A stretch of DNA of 64,000 bases, from NCBI GenBank assembly GCA_015499985.1, contig JAAAUF010000035.1, forward strand, positions 25,563 to 89,562, written 5' to 3'. The notes below the pieces were generated by a model. It did no database searches. It was not told where the DNA came from and saw only the letters and a program-made list of their open reading frames with translations. Below are positions 1 to 11,503 of this stretch, piece after piece; within the stretch, counting starts at the first letter, position 1; every line of letters starts with the position of its first letter. Made by a program: the position numbers and the translations under genes. Source of the DNA: Haplosporangium gracile (taxonomy: Eukaryota > Mortierellomycota > Mortierellomycetes > Mortierellales > Mortierellaceae).

Positions 1-891
1 TGTATGGCGAGTGAGGAGCTGGGCCACCCTGGGGCATGTTGGGGCCACCAGGGCCGCCGTAAGGGTGCTGCTGCTGCATATGCTGTGGGTGATGCTGCTG
101 CTGTTGTTGGGCTTGCTGCATATGGTGCTGTGGACCTCCCTGTTGCTGTGGGCCTCCTTGCTGCTGTGGGGGCTGTTGGGGAGGGTGTTGTTGACCATGG
201 GGCGGCTGCTGCGATGGGTCGACCATCTGAGGAGGGGCAATCAAACCCGGGCCTCCAGGGCCTCCACTGATAATCCCGCCAAAGAGGTTCGAGTGTCCTT
301 GTCCAATGTTAGGAGGAGGGGGTTGGGCATGCTGGTGTGGGTGAGGGGGTTGCGCCGCTCCTCCCCGCTGTTCAACCTCCTGTCGTAACCTGACAACTTC
401 CTCTTCCCAGCTAGTAAAAGCAAAGCAACAAACGAAATCAATTGATTAGTTCCTTATCTGTTTTTTGTTTTTGTTTTTTCTCCTTGCTCCTTGTCCTCGT
501 AGTTGAAATGAACAATCCTGCTGACACCTATCCTCGATTGCCTTACATGTGGCACTGGTTTTTCATCGACTCGTGCTTCCTTTCGAGGTCGTAGAGCGTT
601 CTCTTGAAGGCATCCATTTCCTGAATCTGACTGTTGACTATTTTTTGAATGAGCAAGAATAACTGTTAATGCAATTATGATGTGTATTGATGAATGGTCG
701 ATACAGTCAACCAGATCAACGCTTTCAATTAATCGGTACGTACTCTTGTGCTCGCACTCATCACGCTGGGCCTTGGCAACCATTGCCTCATGACTCAGAC
801 TCTCGAACTCCTGTTTAATAAGATCAAGCCACTCGGGCAAGCCAGAGGTGCGACCGGGGACCATCGGGCGATGGTTATATATTCCTGACAT
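1..891 (-). CDS. TUP1: Transcriptional corepressor Tup1, N-terminal part (runs off the left edge)
   Basis: Tup1 (with Cyc8/Ssn6) is the general corepressor recruited by many DNA-binding repressors in the nucleus. Three exons are visible: 744-891, 547-637 and 410 down to the left edge, joined by GT-AG introns that keep frame. The first ~85 residues match the Tup1 tetramerisation helix, including PEWLDLIKQEFESLSHEA, a KAQRDE segment and MDAFKRTLYDLERKHE. Exon 3 begins with WEEEVVRLRQEVEQRG and then becomes a Gln/Pro/Gly/His-rich linker, as in other Tup1 proteins. The WD40 repeats that bind repressors must lie beyond the window. The start at 891 is the ATG that opens the conserved helix. The family call is firm from the helix and the linker together; the gene is truncated only by the window edge. 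Confidence 0.9.
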
Positions 892-2401
892 TTAGGCGAT
901 TCCTGAAGTACGTTCTATGAGAGAAGAAAAAAAAATGAGGATGTAAATTCGTTAGTTATCAGTTTTTTCCTTTCGTGTCAATGGACCGCGAGGTCACGAT
1001 CGTTTGGCGGCGCGGGAGGATCGTGGGTTCTAGGACGCGCAAAGGCGCACGCACGGGCAAAATTTTATCTCAGGATGACCGTGATGTGACAGAGGAGGAG
1101 AACAAAGAAAAAAAGGCATCCAAGCGGTTGAATGGGGATAGTGTCCAAAATGTTGCTGTTGCTGTTTGTTTCGCAAGGGTCTGTGAATGTTGCTGCTTGT
1201 GCATCCATTCGATCGGGATAAAGAGAGAAAGAAAAGAGAGGAAAAGATGGGAGAAGGGCACAGGGGAGGAAAAGGAAGAGGAGGGGGAAGAGGGGAAGGG
1301 AAGGGAAGGGAAGGGAAGGGAAAGGAAGCAATATGCGGTATTGTGTTTTGTGAGATTGGGTTGTGGATGCGTCTGTGTGCGTGCGTATGAGGAAAGAGGG
1401 GCGGGACAAACAAAGTACAGCAATATGTTGTTGATAGTCAAATGTGCACGACAGAATAGAATAGGTAGGACCCACACCGCACAACACGCATACACAAGAA
1501 GGCCTAACCCCTGTTTTCTTTGTTTTTGTTGTAGGTGTTGGTGTTTTTTCTTTTTTTTTCGCCCTCTTTCTCTTCTGTTGTAAGATGTCGACGCAGGATC
1601 GAGATGAATCTGCAATGGAGGATGAGGGCATGTGTTATGATTATTATTATTACTATTGTTGTTGTTGTTGTGATGGCTTACCTGTTCCAGTTGAAGGTGT
1701 GCTATTTGTTACTTTGTTGATGGAGAGTGTTGATTCCGAGTAAGGAGCAATGCAATAAGAGAACACAAGGGTCGTGAAGGGTGTCAATAGGACAAGACCG
1801 AAAGTGCTCACAAGTGATGATAAAGGCGCTGAAAAAGAAAGTCGAGTTCGTCAGATAGCGATAGATGCTGTTTGGTGTTCGAATGACGAGTTGATCGAGG
1901 CGATCCCTTTTTTCAGGAGAAAGGAGCGATGAGAAGGAAAGGAAAAAAAAGAATGGGGAGTGACGGAAGGAAGGGAAGGAGAGGATGACCGAGGGAAGGT
2001 TGATCGAGGGATAGGAAAGGCGAAAATAAAAAAAGAGATGAAAAAAGGGGGGGGGGAAGAGATGATGGATGAAGAAGCAAGAAGAAAGACAAATACAAAA
2101 AATTCAGATGAACAAAATTCATTAAAAGACGTCGCTGGGGTCAGCACACAAAATTGCTCTCGACCGTCGATTTGATTTCCAAACGATGTGTGGCCTCGTA
2201 AAACCCCGAAAACTGACAATGTCAAGCGCACAGCCAATCCGACAGCAGCATCATTGGATACACATCACCACCTCACATCAGCATGAAAATCAAGGGCAGC
2301 TAATGCCCACCAAGTCAACCCAAAGCATCTATGTCGCAAATAGCTATTTCTTTTTTTAAACGTCTAATGTTACAAATGTACAAAGTAAGATAGCAACCTG
2401 A
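892..2401. other. Intergenic region upstream of TUP1
   Basis: About 1.5 kb of low-complexity sequence. It holds a GGGAA tandem run near 1298-1325, long T- and A-rich runs, and an ATT/GTT triplet run near 1637-1672. Open frames here are simple-sequence products on both strands. I see no gene or RNA. It is presumably TUP1 promoter and leader plus the 3' flank of the RING gene. Confidence 0.5.
1285..1326. repeat. GGGAA pentanucleotide tandem run
   Basis: Purine-rich tandem run of GGGAA units in the TUP1 upstream region. It is seen directly; no function is claimed. Confidence 0.7.
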
Positions 2402-4363
2402 CTACCAGTAGATCCGCTGGCTGGACTCAATCTTGCTCGAACACACAACACACCGCTGGTACTTCTTGATGCAGTCGTCACACATCACCAGGTGGTAGCA
2501 CGGAACATTCGCATGCAAAAACGTCCCCTTGCCGCACGACCGACACAACAACGTGTTATTGTCCAGCCCATCCTGGCGCAGCTCCTTCACGTATGCTCCC
2601 AGTCTCTCAATTGACTCTTCCCAGTCCCTCAAACGCGTCTCCGACCGTTCCAACATCTTCTCGCTCCTCTCCCGCTCAGCCGCCAGCATCTTTGAACCGC
2701 GCAGACGTTGTATAAGCGGGCTGTACTCCCTCGGCTTCTCCAAAGGAAGATACAAATCCCTCATTTGCGCCACAGAAAGAGACCGAACGCCGACTACAGA
2801 CCAAGTTGGGGCTGATCGAATCGACCGCTCCGTCTCAGCGCCATCATCATAGGTCTTCCTCTGTTCATGCTGACTGTGATCACGCCTGTCGCCCCATTGA
2901 TCATACAAATTCTTCCTCGCTTCCTCCTGGGGCATGCTTCGTCGACGGCCTTGCCGATCCCCATTCCAATCGTTCATCTCCAAGAGGCAAATCGGTATAG
3001 GCAGCAACCGCATCTTGCGTTGAGAAAAGGCGTTTAGACACCATTCTGTAGACCGACTCCAGTCAGGCTCTGATCCCTCATCGTCGTACTCTCCTTCAGC
3101 CTCATTTTCGTCGACTTCGATCCCAGAATCCTGCCGACTGTCTCGCGACGTGTCATTATTAGCTGCCTTGTAGTCGAGTGAGGATGCGAGGGGTGCTGCT
3201 GGTAATGCTTCCTGACTGCCGCTGTCGTCCTTTTCTATCCTGTGAGCCACTGTCAATCCAGTATCGTTAAGTGTCTTCAGACCAGACTCGTCTCGTCTAT
3301 GCTGAATCTTTGCTGAAGGGAGCCTGACCTCCAACGACATGAACTGGATAGGAACTGACTTTTTCCGAACGGCCCACTTTGCCGAGCTCAGTACCCGACT
3401 GCAGCCATGCTGTACGTCCTGGAATCGCAACGCGCACACATAGTTCATCTGCGGTCCTTGTCCATTGTACAGGTACGACAGTCTCATCGGATTCCCACAG
3501 AAACAATTAGGTACGGTCACACCTCCTGCCCGTGGCGGATCTCGATCAACGATCCCCTGTTCCCAGGCGGTCCACTGCGCCACTGTCGTCATCTGGGCCT
3601 TGCACCCGTCCTTCCGAGCTTGTCGAATAAATCCGCCATGAAGATATGAGTGTCGGAGAATGAGCTGATGGTGTCCCTCCGCAAAGGCTTGATCCCGTTT
3701 CAAACCTTGAGCGCGGTTAAAAGAGCTTGCTCCTCCTGCTCCACCTCCTGTCGCGCTCTCCGCATGGCAGAGTTGGACCTGGAAGCTTTCCCATGTACTG
3801 GCATGTACATGGAACCCACAGACGCCGATAGGCCCGACAGGCCGTAGTTTAGAAGGAGGCGGAGGCGGCACTGGAATTGCATGCTGTGATTGTTGGTGTA
3901 TTTGGTGTAGTTGTGGTTGCGCGTTGATATTATGGTGAGTGTTACTCTTGATGTCACTATTGTTGCTGACGTTGGTACTGTCCTTGGGACCGTGTTTGGA
4001 CAAGCTTGGGGACCGGGGGCCAAGTGTCTTGCCGAATGAGGTCAGGATAGAAGTAATGTCCTGAATGGCAGCCTTGGTCGCTGGGGGACGGTCGGGCGGT
4101 TTTGATTCCTTCCTCATGTCGGCGAGTCGGTGAGGCGAGCCTGGCTGTGTTGAGGCAAAGGCGAAATGACCCCCGGCCAAGATTCGGCCATTGCTGTCCT
4201 TTTCGTTGACTGGTTGTGAATTGTCGAGTGGCGGTTGTGGTGGGTTGATGAGGTTTGCTTGGCACTTATAGACGGCCCCCTGACATTCACGTTTGAGGAG
4301 CGTGGGGAGTGAGCAAAAGCAATGCGGAGGAGGTGGAGTATTATGAGGTGCTTCTAATCTCAT
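2402..4363 (-). CDS. RING-finger protein with two upstream Cys-rich modules (putative E3 ubiquitin ligase)
   Basis: Single-exon gene of 653 codons. The C-terminus is a RING of the C3HC4 type common in IAP- and MDM2-like ligases: CRSCGKG, then PCYHLVMCDDC, then CVVCSSK, ending 8 residues before the stop. It is preceded by a charged helix likely to form a coiled coil (RSEKMLERSETRLRDWEES). Such RINGs usually recruit an E2 for ubiquitin transfer. Upstream are two CxC modules: CFCS...YKCQA followed after a Ser/Pro/Asn/His-rich insert by CGFHVHASTWESF, and CFCGNPMRL...YVC...GCSRVL. Their spacing recalls GRF-type zinc knuckles, but that is inference. The start at 4363 is the first ATG; the open frame continues upstream only through non-ATG codons. 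The tetraspanin gene ends 108 bases upstream on the same strand. The substrate is unknown. Confidence 0.75.
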   Translation of the reverse strand: MRLEAPHNTPPPPHCFCSLPTLLKRECQGAVYKCQANLINPPQPPLDNSQPVNEKDSNGRILAGGHFAFASTQPGSPHRLADMRKESKPPDRPPATKAAIQDITSILTSFGKTLGPRSPSLSKHGPKDSTNVSNNSDIKSNTHHNINAQPQLHQIHQQSQHAIPVPPPPPSKLRPVGPIGVCGFHVHASTWESFQVQLCHAESATGGGAGGASSFNRAQGLKRDQAFAEGHHQLILRHSYLHGGFIRQARKDGCKAQMTTVAQWTAWEQGIVDRDPPRAGGVTVPNCFCGNPMRLSYLYNGQGPQMNYVCALRFQDVQHGCSRVLSSAKWAVRKKSVPIQFMSLEVRLPSAKIQHRRDESGLKTLNDTGLTVAHRIEKDDSGSQEALPAAPLASSLDYKAANNDTSRDSRQDSGIEVDENEAEGEYDDEGSEPDWSRSTEWCLNAFSQRKMRLLPIPICLLEMNDWNGDRQGRRRSMPQEEARKNLYDQWGDRRDHSQHEQRKTYDDGAETERSIRSAPTWSVVGVRSLSVAQMRDLYLPLEKPREYSPLIQRLRGSKMLAAERERSEKMLERSETRLRDWEESIERLGAYVKELRQDGLDNNTLLCRSCGKGTFLHANVPCYHLVMCDDCIKKYQRCVVCSSKIESSQRIYW

Positions 4364-4471
4364 CTGTGTGCTGGCCAGTGCGATGTGATAAGTGAGAGAG
4401 AGTATGAGAGAACAAGAAAGAAAAAAAGCCAAGGCGTCGAGATTTTTTTTGGATTTGTATTTAAGACTTGC

Positions 4472-5971
4472 CTAGGCTACGTACACCTGTGGCTCACGCT
4501 CGTCCTCTGCATATTCAGGCAGGTGGCGGTATGCACGCCCACGGCGACTGCCTAGCAGACGCTCCTCATCATCCCCACCGTCCTCGTCTTCGCTGTCCTC
4601 GTATTCTTCACTATCGTTATTGTAGTCGTGTGCAGAGTAGTGAGGTAGGTCCTCGTCCTCCTCTTCTGCAAGCAACGGTATGCGTGAGTTTTCGTACTCG
4701 AGCTGCTTTTCGCTCTGGAAGTAGGGTGATTCCTCGTCGATTTTGATGTTGTCTTCATCCTCCGAATCCTCCTGATCGAGCACTGCCAGGTGTTTGAACA
4801 GTACCGACAGCAACAACACACCCGTCAACTATTTGAGTTGGAGTGGGATCAGTGCCAATTGGGTTAGGCCCCCTTCTTTTGCTTTGTTTGTTTTTGTTCA
4901 CATACCCCTCGACTCATCTCATCACGCGCACAGAAAATCCCACACAAATACAGCAATAACAACAACCAACGAGCACACGCGACTCCAAAAACAAAACTTG
5001 CCTGGATCATCCGAATACAAAGAATGAGGTATCCCATCCGCTGAAGTCGCTTTCCAAATCGTAGGTTCAAGATCTCGGCACAAGGAGCAAGGTAGTCTTC
5101 CATGCTTGGAGGCATTGCCACCGCCCTGTCGCCTCGACTGTAAAATCCCTGGCAACGAGACTATTGGCATGGAGAAAAAATAATCCCGAGATGAGTATCC
5201 ATGTCAATTTAAACGTAATGAGGATCATATCTTTGCACTAGGAATCGCTCCTTCCCTTTTTAAGCTTTTTTTTTGTTGCATACCTCGATTTGAAGGTCAT
5301 GGATAAGGGACTTGTCAGTCAGATATGCCTTGTCCCAAGACTTTTCCAGCGCCTCATGAACCCAGTGTGCTCCTGACATGAATCCCACGACCGCATATCC
5401 GACCTGAACAGCAATAAAGCACATTACAAGCCCGAAGTACTATTTCGCAAAATACAAAGGCAAAAATGAAAAAAAGAAGAATGTTAGTCATGCATTTCTC
5501 GGGGAGAAAAAGGGGGAGGTCTCAAAAAACAACGTCTTCGTCATCGCTTTACCAAGTTCATAAGCCGCCTGCAACCCTTGGCAACACCGAGAAGGCCCAT
5601 CACAGAGACGAGTACAACGCCAATGCCCATGATATCGACGCCGATAGACAGCGTTGGCGTCAGTGTAATCCCGTGGCGCATCGAGTCTGGTTGTTGGTTC
5701 TGAGTCTTGAGGATCTGGATCAGTAACACCGAGGCCGGAATCTAAAAATGAAAGAAAACAGCGATCCGTCGGCGAAGCAAAAAAAAGATACCGTGGAGAG
5801 AGAAGTTATTACGACAATGTTCTACATTAATACGTTGGCTCTTTTTTCTGTGTTTTCTATGAAGTGGATGGGCTGTTTATCCGGCGTATGTACTTTTTTC
5901 GTTATTTTGTGTGGAGGTCTGAATGGGAAAAGTGAGGACCAAAGGAATGAAAGAATGAGAAGAATGAGGGG

Positions 5972-6014
<43 letters not shown>

Positions 6015-6687
6015 TTGTGTTTGTGGCGAGGAGTGGAACCGTGAAAAATGTAAGTTTACAAATGAGAGGAAAAAGGGGGGAGTGTTGCGAGAAGAGAGAG
6101 CGAGAGCGAGAACGAGGGAAAAGAGGGAAACAAAGGGTGTGCTATACCCTTTTGTTCTTATGTGTTGTCACAATGATCCCCTCTTTGCTTTTTTCTTTCT
6201 TTGGTACACTCCTGCCCCCAGATCTGATCGTGGTCCAAGCTCACAGGCGCGCAAAGAGGCAAAAGAGGAGAGAAGAAATCAATATATCACCGCCTCCTTG
6301 ATATGGTGGCCCCTCTTCTTGCTCTCAGTCAAGCCCTCCTTCACAAAATAAAAGGAAAGAAGTCGCTCTGTAGCAATTCTTTGAACTCCCCATTGACGCT
6401 GATAGCTCTCGCAACAATGGCTTGAAAGGGAGTTGAGAAACATGGCTTCCGTACATCTCAGATCCGACAATACTAAAAGCGACTCCCTCTCAATCTGTGA
6501 TACAACACTCAGCATGAAGGTAGAAACGGGAGGGTGTTGATAAACTTGCCATGGTTGCGACAAAGATCAACGGAGCGAGGCACCACTGCAATGTCCGTGA
6601 TGGTGAATTGTACAACTCCTCCTGTCGTGCTCTCTCTGTCGTCTCGCTAGTGTATTCGAGCAACAGCGGTCGACACTTTTCGCTCAT
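4472..6687 (-). CDS. Tetraspanin-like four-span membrane protein
   Basis: Five exons (6550-6687, 5553-5741, 5284-5439, 5002-5160, 4472-4828) give 332 codons, every junction in phase 0. Span 1 is formed across the first junction (CLAPLIFVATM then IPASVLLIQIL). Span 2 is GVDIMGIGVVLVSVMGLLGV, span 3 YFGLVMCFIAVQVGYAVVGF, and span 4 crosses the last junction (YLILCIRMIQ then LTGVLLLSVLF). The large loop between spans 3 and 4 has a degenerate RCQGF where tetraspanins carry CCG. The tail after span 4 is very acidic (SEDEDGGDDEER). Tetraspanins organise membrane microdomains; no partner can be named. Two junctions use GC rather than GT donors (after 6550 and after 5002). The 808-base first intron is long for this window, so a missed small exon there remains possible. 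Confidence 0.72.
5975..6012. repeat. (GA)n microsatellite in tetraspanin intron 1
   Basis: An uninterrupted AG/GA dinucleotide run of about 35 bases, seen directly, inside the first intron of the tetraspanin gene. Confidence 0.85.
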
Positions 6688-7538
6688 TCCTTTGTGAGTT
6701 GTGGTTGTTGTTGTGGTTGTTGTGGTTGTTGTGATGGTGGTATACATAACGGACGTGAGTGAATGAGTGAAAGTATGTTGATTGAAATTCAAAATTGGAA
6801 GAGATAGCGAGGAGGGAGAGAGAGAGGGAGGACACTCGTCGGTATAATGTCCGGTCTGTTTGAGTGGTCGAGGGTGCGGGGGTATAATGAGAAAAGAATG
6901 GCGAGTACAAAGTGAATTAATAAAGAGGAAAAAAGAAACAAAGAAAAGAAAGAAAAAAAAGAAAAGAATAAGAAAGAAGGCTGATCATAGTCAACAGCCC
7001 ATACTTTAAATACATGCAGTGCTATTGTAGAGCACAAAAAAGTCAGCAATTGGCGTATGATATGGTATGCAAGTGAGTAAAAACGCCCAGCAGTACTACC
7101 ATTCAAGTCAGGAATGGAATAGCTCAGAAAAATAAATTCAAGCAACAATTTTGCGCCTCACAACACTTGCATTGTCCTCTTGGTGTAAAATTGATTGAGA
7201 CTACAAACAGCCCATCTAAAAGAGGGGATCCTGATTCCAGTCGGGTGCAACGCATAACACGGGAGCCGGTATTAATTCTCACCGTCCTGAAGAGCAAGAA
7301 GAGAAGAAGGAACAATGGACACTTGGTTTTATTTCGTGGCAAAATATGAAGAGATAAATATCGATTCTTTCTTCTGGTCAAAATTGGAACGGGGACAAGG
7401 ATGGACAATGAAGATGCTTTTCGTTTGTCTGTTTGCCTGTCGAAAAAGATATCCATGGGATAGAATCGAATATCGGTCATTTGTCATTATTTGGGTCTGG
7501 AATGTCATTCTGCTTAAAAAGTATCTTCCTTCTCTTTC
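6688..7538. other. Upstream region of the tetraspanin gene
   Basis: This stretch contains a GTT/GTG triplet run (about 6700-6735), purine-rich runs near 6920-6980, and no convincing coding frame on either strand. It is presumably promoter and leader of the tetraspanin gene, plus the flank of the remnant to its right. Confidence 0.45.
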
Positions 7539-8230
7539 TCATGGTATTTGTAAGGGAGGAGAATTATGATAACTTCGAGTGTTGTCTGTTTGCATCGTGC
7601 AAGGGATTGAATGAAGAGAGGATTTGATGTTTATTTTGGCGAGAAAAAAACCCCCAGCTGTCTTAATAAAGTCCCAGTCACCCTTGGGATCCAAATCCTT
7701 GTGTTGAGCAGTGAGCGAATCCGCTTTCTTAAAGACCTTGTCCATGACGACGTACGGGTTGGCTCGTTCTACTTCGTCTTTTAATAATGCCTCGACCTTC
7801 CAGCCACTCATGCAACCTCTCAAATAGTCCCAAACCGGACCACCTGGCTCTTCAGGCGGCGGCAGGTCGTCGACCGAGTCCAGTTCAAGTTCGTAGGCTA
7901 CACTCTCCTTCATCTGGTCATTCCTAATAAACAACTTACGATTTTAGACGCAAGGATTGCAAATGGCTTGGTGGCCCAGCCTCCGAGCTTTAGGTAGCCG
8001 TTGTCCAGATGGTCTTCGCCTTCTTTTTTTACTAGAGAACGTCAAGTAGATGTTTATCCTTGGGGGGATTTTTGGCTTTCGAGGTGAAGAATGGAAAGGA
8101 CGGGCGTCTGATCTGTCCATGCGCACAGACAAACTGGAACCCGCGTATTTGCAAATCCTTGCCATCTTACAATCGGGAAAGGTGTTCCAATAACAGAGTG
8201 TATTCTCTAACTCCACGCAACAGCCGTGTA
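7539..8230 (-). pseudogene. Broken protein-coding remnant of unrecognised family
   Basis: Protein-like sequence is spread over three reading segments that cannot be joined by plausible introns. Upstream is a frame with EYTLLLEHLSRL, a stop, then KDLQIRGFQFVCAHGQIRRP and KDKHLLDVL. Next comes another frame with DNGYLKLGGWATKPFAILAS. After a shift follows a 110-residue frame with PGGPVWDYLRGCMSGWKVEA and ERANPYVVMDKVFKKADS. The intervals between segments are only 13-16 bases, too short to splice. I do not recognise the family. It lies just upstream of the divergent golgin gene. It could instead be a live gene damaged by indel errors in a draft assembly, since one break sits in an A7 run. Confidence 0.4.
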
Positions 8231-8333
8231 CGCCCTGCACGGCTTTCCTATTCTTGTCTCCCATCCCTCTTGTCCTTTCTCATCTTCAACGCTCATTTCA
8301 TACTTCATCGTCACTTGGAGTCTTCCCCCTCCC

Positions 8334-11300
8334 ATGTTCAACAACCTCCTCAAAAAGGCGTCCGAATCCTCATTCGCTGCCTTGGCCAGCGAGGCCCTGG
8401 ACTCTCGACCTGGATCGCCTGCCTCTGCCCGTCGCCCTCCAGGCTCTCCCCTCCCAGGACAACAACAGCAGCAGCAGCAACAAAACGGCGCCAGCAGTCT
8501 AGCTAGAAAGGCATGCTAGTTTTTTTGACACCACGCTTTTCAAAGCATTCAACCAACCTTTGTCATACCCTTCATTCCCGTCCGCCACCTAACCTCACAG
8601 AACACGTCCTCCATCATTCTTTCTACTTTTGTTACTATAGCCAAGAAACCCCAACCCTCGTACCAACTCTGGTGGGGCCGCCAAGTAATGTTCTTTTTTT
8701 TTTTTTTTTTTTTTTTTATTTACTTGGTTCAAAAAGGTTACAGGCTTTGCAGACGGTTGCGTCAAACGATCAATTAATTGACGAGAAATATTATCTTTTC
8801 GTTTGCTCCCATAGCCCACACTCGACCAATGCCCAACTCGCATCGCAACTTGATGAGGCTTACAACGATGTTGAGGCCCTTCAAAAGCTACTTCAGAAGG
8901 CGACTCAGGAAAAGTCCGAAGTAAGGCTACCATGAAAAAAAAAAACGCGAAAACCAAGAACCTTTATCACTTTGTTTACAATTGCGTCCAAACTGACCAA
9001 GAGAAACCTTTTTATTCTTTCTAGATCGCAAGGAAAGCTGATCTTCTCAAAGAAGGCAAGGAGGCGTTGAGCGAGGAACTTCAGGAAGCTAGGGCTGTGA
9101 TTCAGGCAATGAGGGCTTCATTGGAGAACAAGGCGACGGACGAATTCCTATCGCCAAAACTGACAGCTCAGGATGGTGCGTCCGAGACAGAAGACGGCCG
9201 CGTACTCGATGTTGCAGCAACACTTGATGACCCATTAGGAGCATCTTCAGGAGACAGTAAAGAGCCTACCGCAGAGGCGTCTGACGACTCATCACCTTCG
9301 GTAGCAGCAGCAGTTAATGAGTCCACATCAACAGTACCAGCATCAGCACCGGCACCAGTATCGTCAGCATCATCTACAGCAATTACGACCGCATTAGACA
9401 ACACGATCAAGGAGCTAAAGTCACAGCTTTCGGCAAAGTCGGAACAGTGCCAGTCACTGGAGGAAGCTTTTGCTCAGAAGACCGGCGAGCTAACAAAACA
9501 GAAATCGGATCACGACGAGAAGATGAAGAAGATGAAGGCTATCTTTGCAGCGGCCAACAAAAACTTGAATGAATACCGAACGTCCATTGCAGCCAAGGAC
9601 GAGGAGATCACAGAGTTGAAGGCTAAGTTGGAAAACCCGGAGCCAACCGAGGAGCAAGCCAGCGAACAGAACCGTGCGTATCACTAGCGATTATAGCGCA
9701 AGGAATCAGAATGACAGCTTGAAAAAGAAGTTCTACTTACTTCTCTCTTTCGTGCTTGTTCCTTAGAAATCGTCCAGGACCTGGAGGCTAAACTCAAGGA
9801 TCAGTCGGATGCGGCCGCCATAAAACTTCAGCAAATGGTGCGTTCTTTGTTCGATACGACGAAGGGACGACTGCCGTCGCATATATTTTTTCACTTCAAA
9901 TTACTAACTTCAATAGCTTTTTTACATGTAGGAAGGAAAATACAAACAGTCGAACTCGCAGTTGGAAAAGCTTAAGGTGGAATACCAGCAGTACAAGCAG
10001 CGTGCAAGTGCATTGCTTCAACAGCAACGGGAATCGGTTCAAGCGGACGATGACAGTCAACTGAAGGAACTTCAGAGCCAGTTGCAGGAACTTGCTAGAG
10101 AAAACAAGTAAGAAACTTGCTAATGGCATGCGACATTCATGATATCGCGCTGTAACATGGGCATTTATTAGTATGATCTCTTCCTGTTTGTTCTATTGTT
10201 TTAGATCCACTGCGGCTGAGCTTCAAGAAGCTGAATTAAAGAGGACAACGTTGGAGGGTGAGCTTCAGTTGGCCATGGATCAAATTGCGAGCTTGGAGTC
10301 GAGTCATGAGATCAGCCGGCGCCAGGAACGGCAACATGCACGACAGCTCAAGGATCTGGAGCGGTCAGCCAAGGACGCGCAACGTGACCGTGAGGCTGCC
10401 GAATCCCGTCTTGCCTCTCTTCAGGAGTTGCGAGCCGTGGAGGCACAGAGCCTAATGCAGGAGCTGGGCGGCAACACCAAGCACACTGAAGAGCGATTGG
10501 CCAAGAAGGAGGAAGAAAACGCAGAACTTCAAAAGATCTTAGATCGGTTGAGTGATGAATTGGCAGTAGCTAAGCAGGAGATCCAGAACTTGCGTGACCT
10601 TGTGAGTAGCTCAGAGGTCAATGTTGAGAGTGACTCGCCTGCCATTGGAGGAGGAACTGCTAGCGCTGGCGCTTCACAGACGTTTGAACCAGAAAAAAAC
10701 CTTAGTCAGCTCCATATCTCAACGACGCTTGGACCTCGATCGTCGTTTTCCCCTTTCGATCAAGAATCACCCATTTCTAGGGCTTCATCATCCTTGTCTC
10801 TTCCAGCAGAGAGACCGCCTGTTTACTGTAAGTTGCAGCTTATTTCCGTACGTTATATTTTTCGGATACCTTTATGTGGACAAAAGCAAGAGCGGATCCA
10901 CTCACATTAATTTTTTACGCCCATTGTATTTCAAAACATATATAGCCACATTGTCTGACCTTTTGGCAGCCAAACCGTTGGTGGAGCGGTCACCCTTTGG
11001 CGATGTACATGGTGGTCTCGGTACTCCAGCAGCAGCCGCAGCCCTGTCGTCAGCAAGAGAACGGGAATACCAAATTAAGCTTCAGCACTTGACTGAGCTT
11101 TTGAACGAGAGTGAAGCCAACCACCAACGCCTCCTCGATCAAGAAAAGGTACCACTCACCTATTTGTTTGTGACTAAATAGGTACCATGGAAAGCAAGTA
11201 GCATTCGTTATGACGATAAGGTCTGACCAATCTTATTTCTTTCCACTTTGACGCCGATAGGTGCTGAAGGAAGAGATCCGCAATTTGGATCGCGCAGAGA

Positions 11301-11503
11301 GGCGACAGAACCTAAGTGTAGACTATCTTAAGAACATTGTCCTCAAATACCTCGAAACAACGGACAAGGAGCCGTTACTCCCTGTCCTGACGACGGTACT
11401 GCAGTTGTCGCCTGCAGAGGTGGCCTCTTTGCGGAAAAAGTCGGCCCCGCCGTCTGCATCCTCCATGGTTCTGGGCGGATTTTTTGGTGGTGGAGGTCAG
11501 TAA
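8334..11503 (+). CDS. GRIP-domain golgin (Golgi coiled-coil protein)
   Basis: Golgins with a C-terminal GRIP domain bind Arl1-GTP at the trans-Golgi and tether vesicles. Exons: 8334 to about 8510, then 8744 or 8815 to 8920, 9025-9673, 9767-9837, 9932-10107, 10205-10827, 10946-11148 and 11261-11503. Most of the protein is predicted coiled coil rich in E, Q, K and L, broken by a Ser/Ala/Thr-rich stretch in exon 3 and a Ser/Pro stretch near 10620-10815. The last exon carries the GRIP domain (NLSVDYLKNIVLKYLET, then LLPVLTTVLQLSPAEV) with the Tyr and hydrophobic residues typical of Arl1 binding. The N-terminus MFNNLLKKASESSFAAL plus a short poly-Gln run matches golgin amphipathic starts. The exon 1-2 junction is uncertain: a GC donor after 8510 joined to 8744 keeps frame. 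It resembles yeast Imh1 in design. Confidence 0.88.

Noticed and set aside
1065..1631. Overlapping 125-200-codon frames upstream of TUP1
   Set aside because: Simple-sequence translations of purine/pyrimidine runs in several frames at once.
4364..4432. Signal-peptide-like N-terminal extension of the RING protein (Phe/Leu-rich)
   Set aside because: The upstream extension begins at a non-ATG codon; the first ATG is at 4363, leaving no signal peptide.
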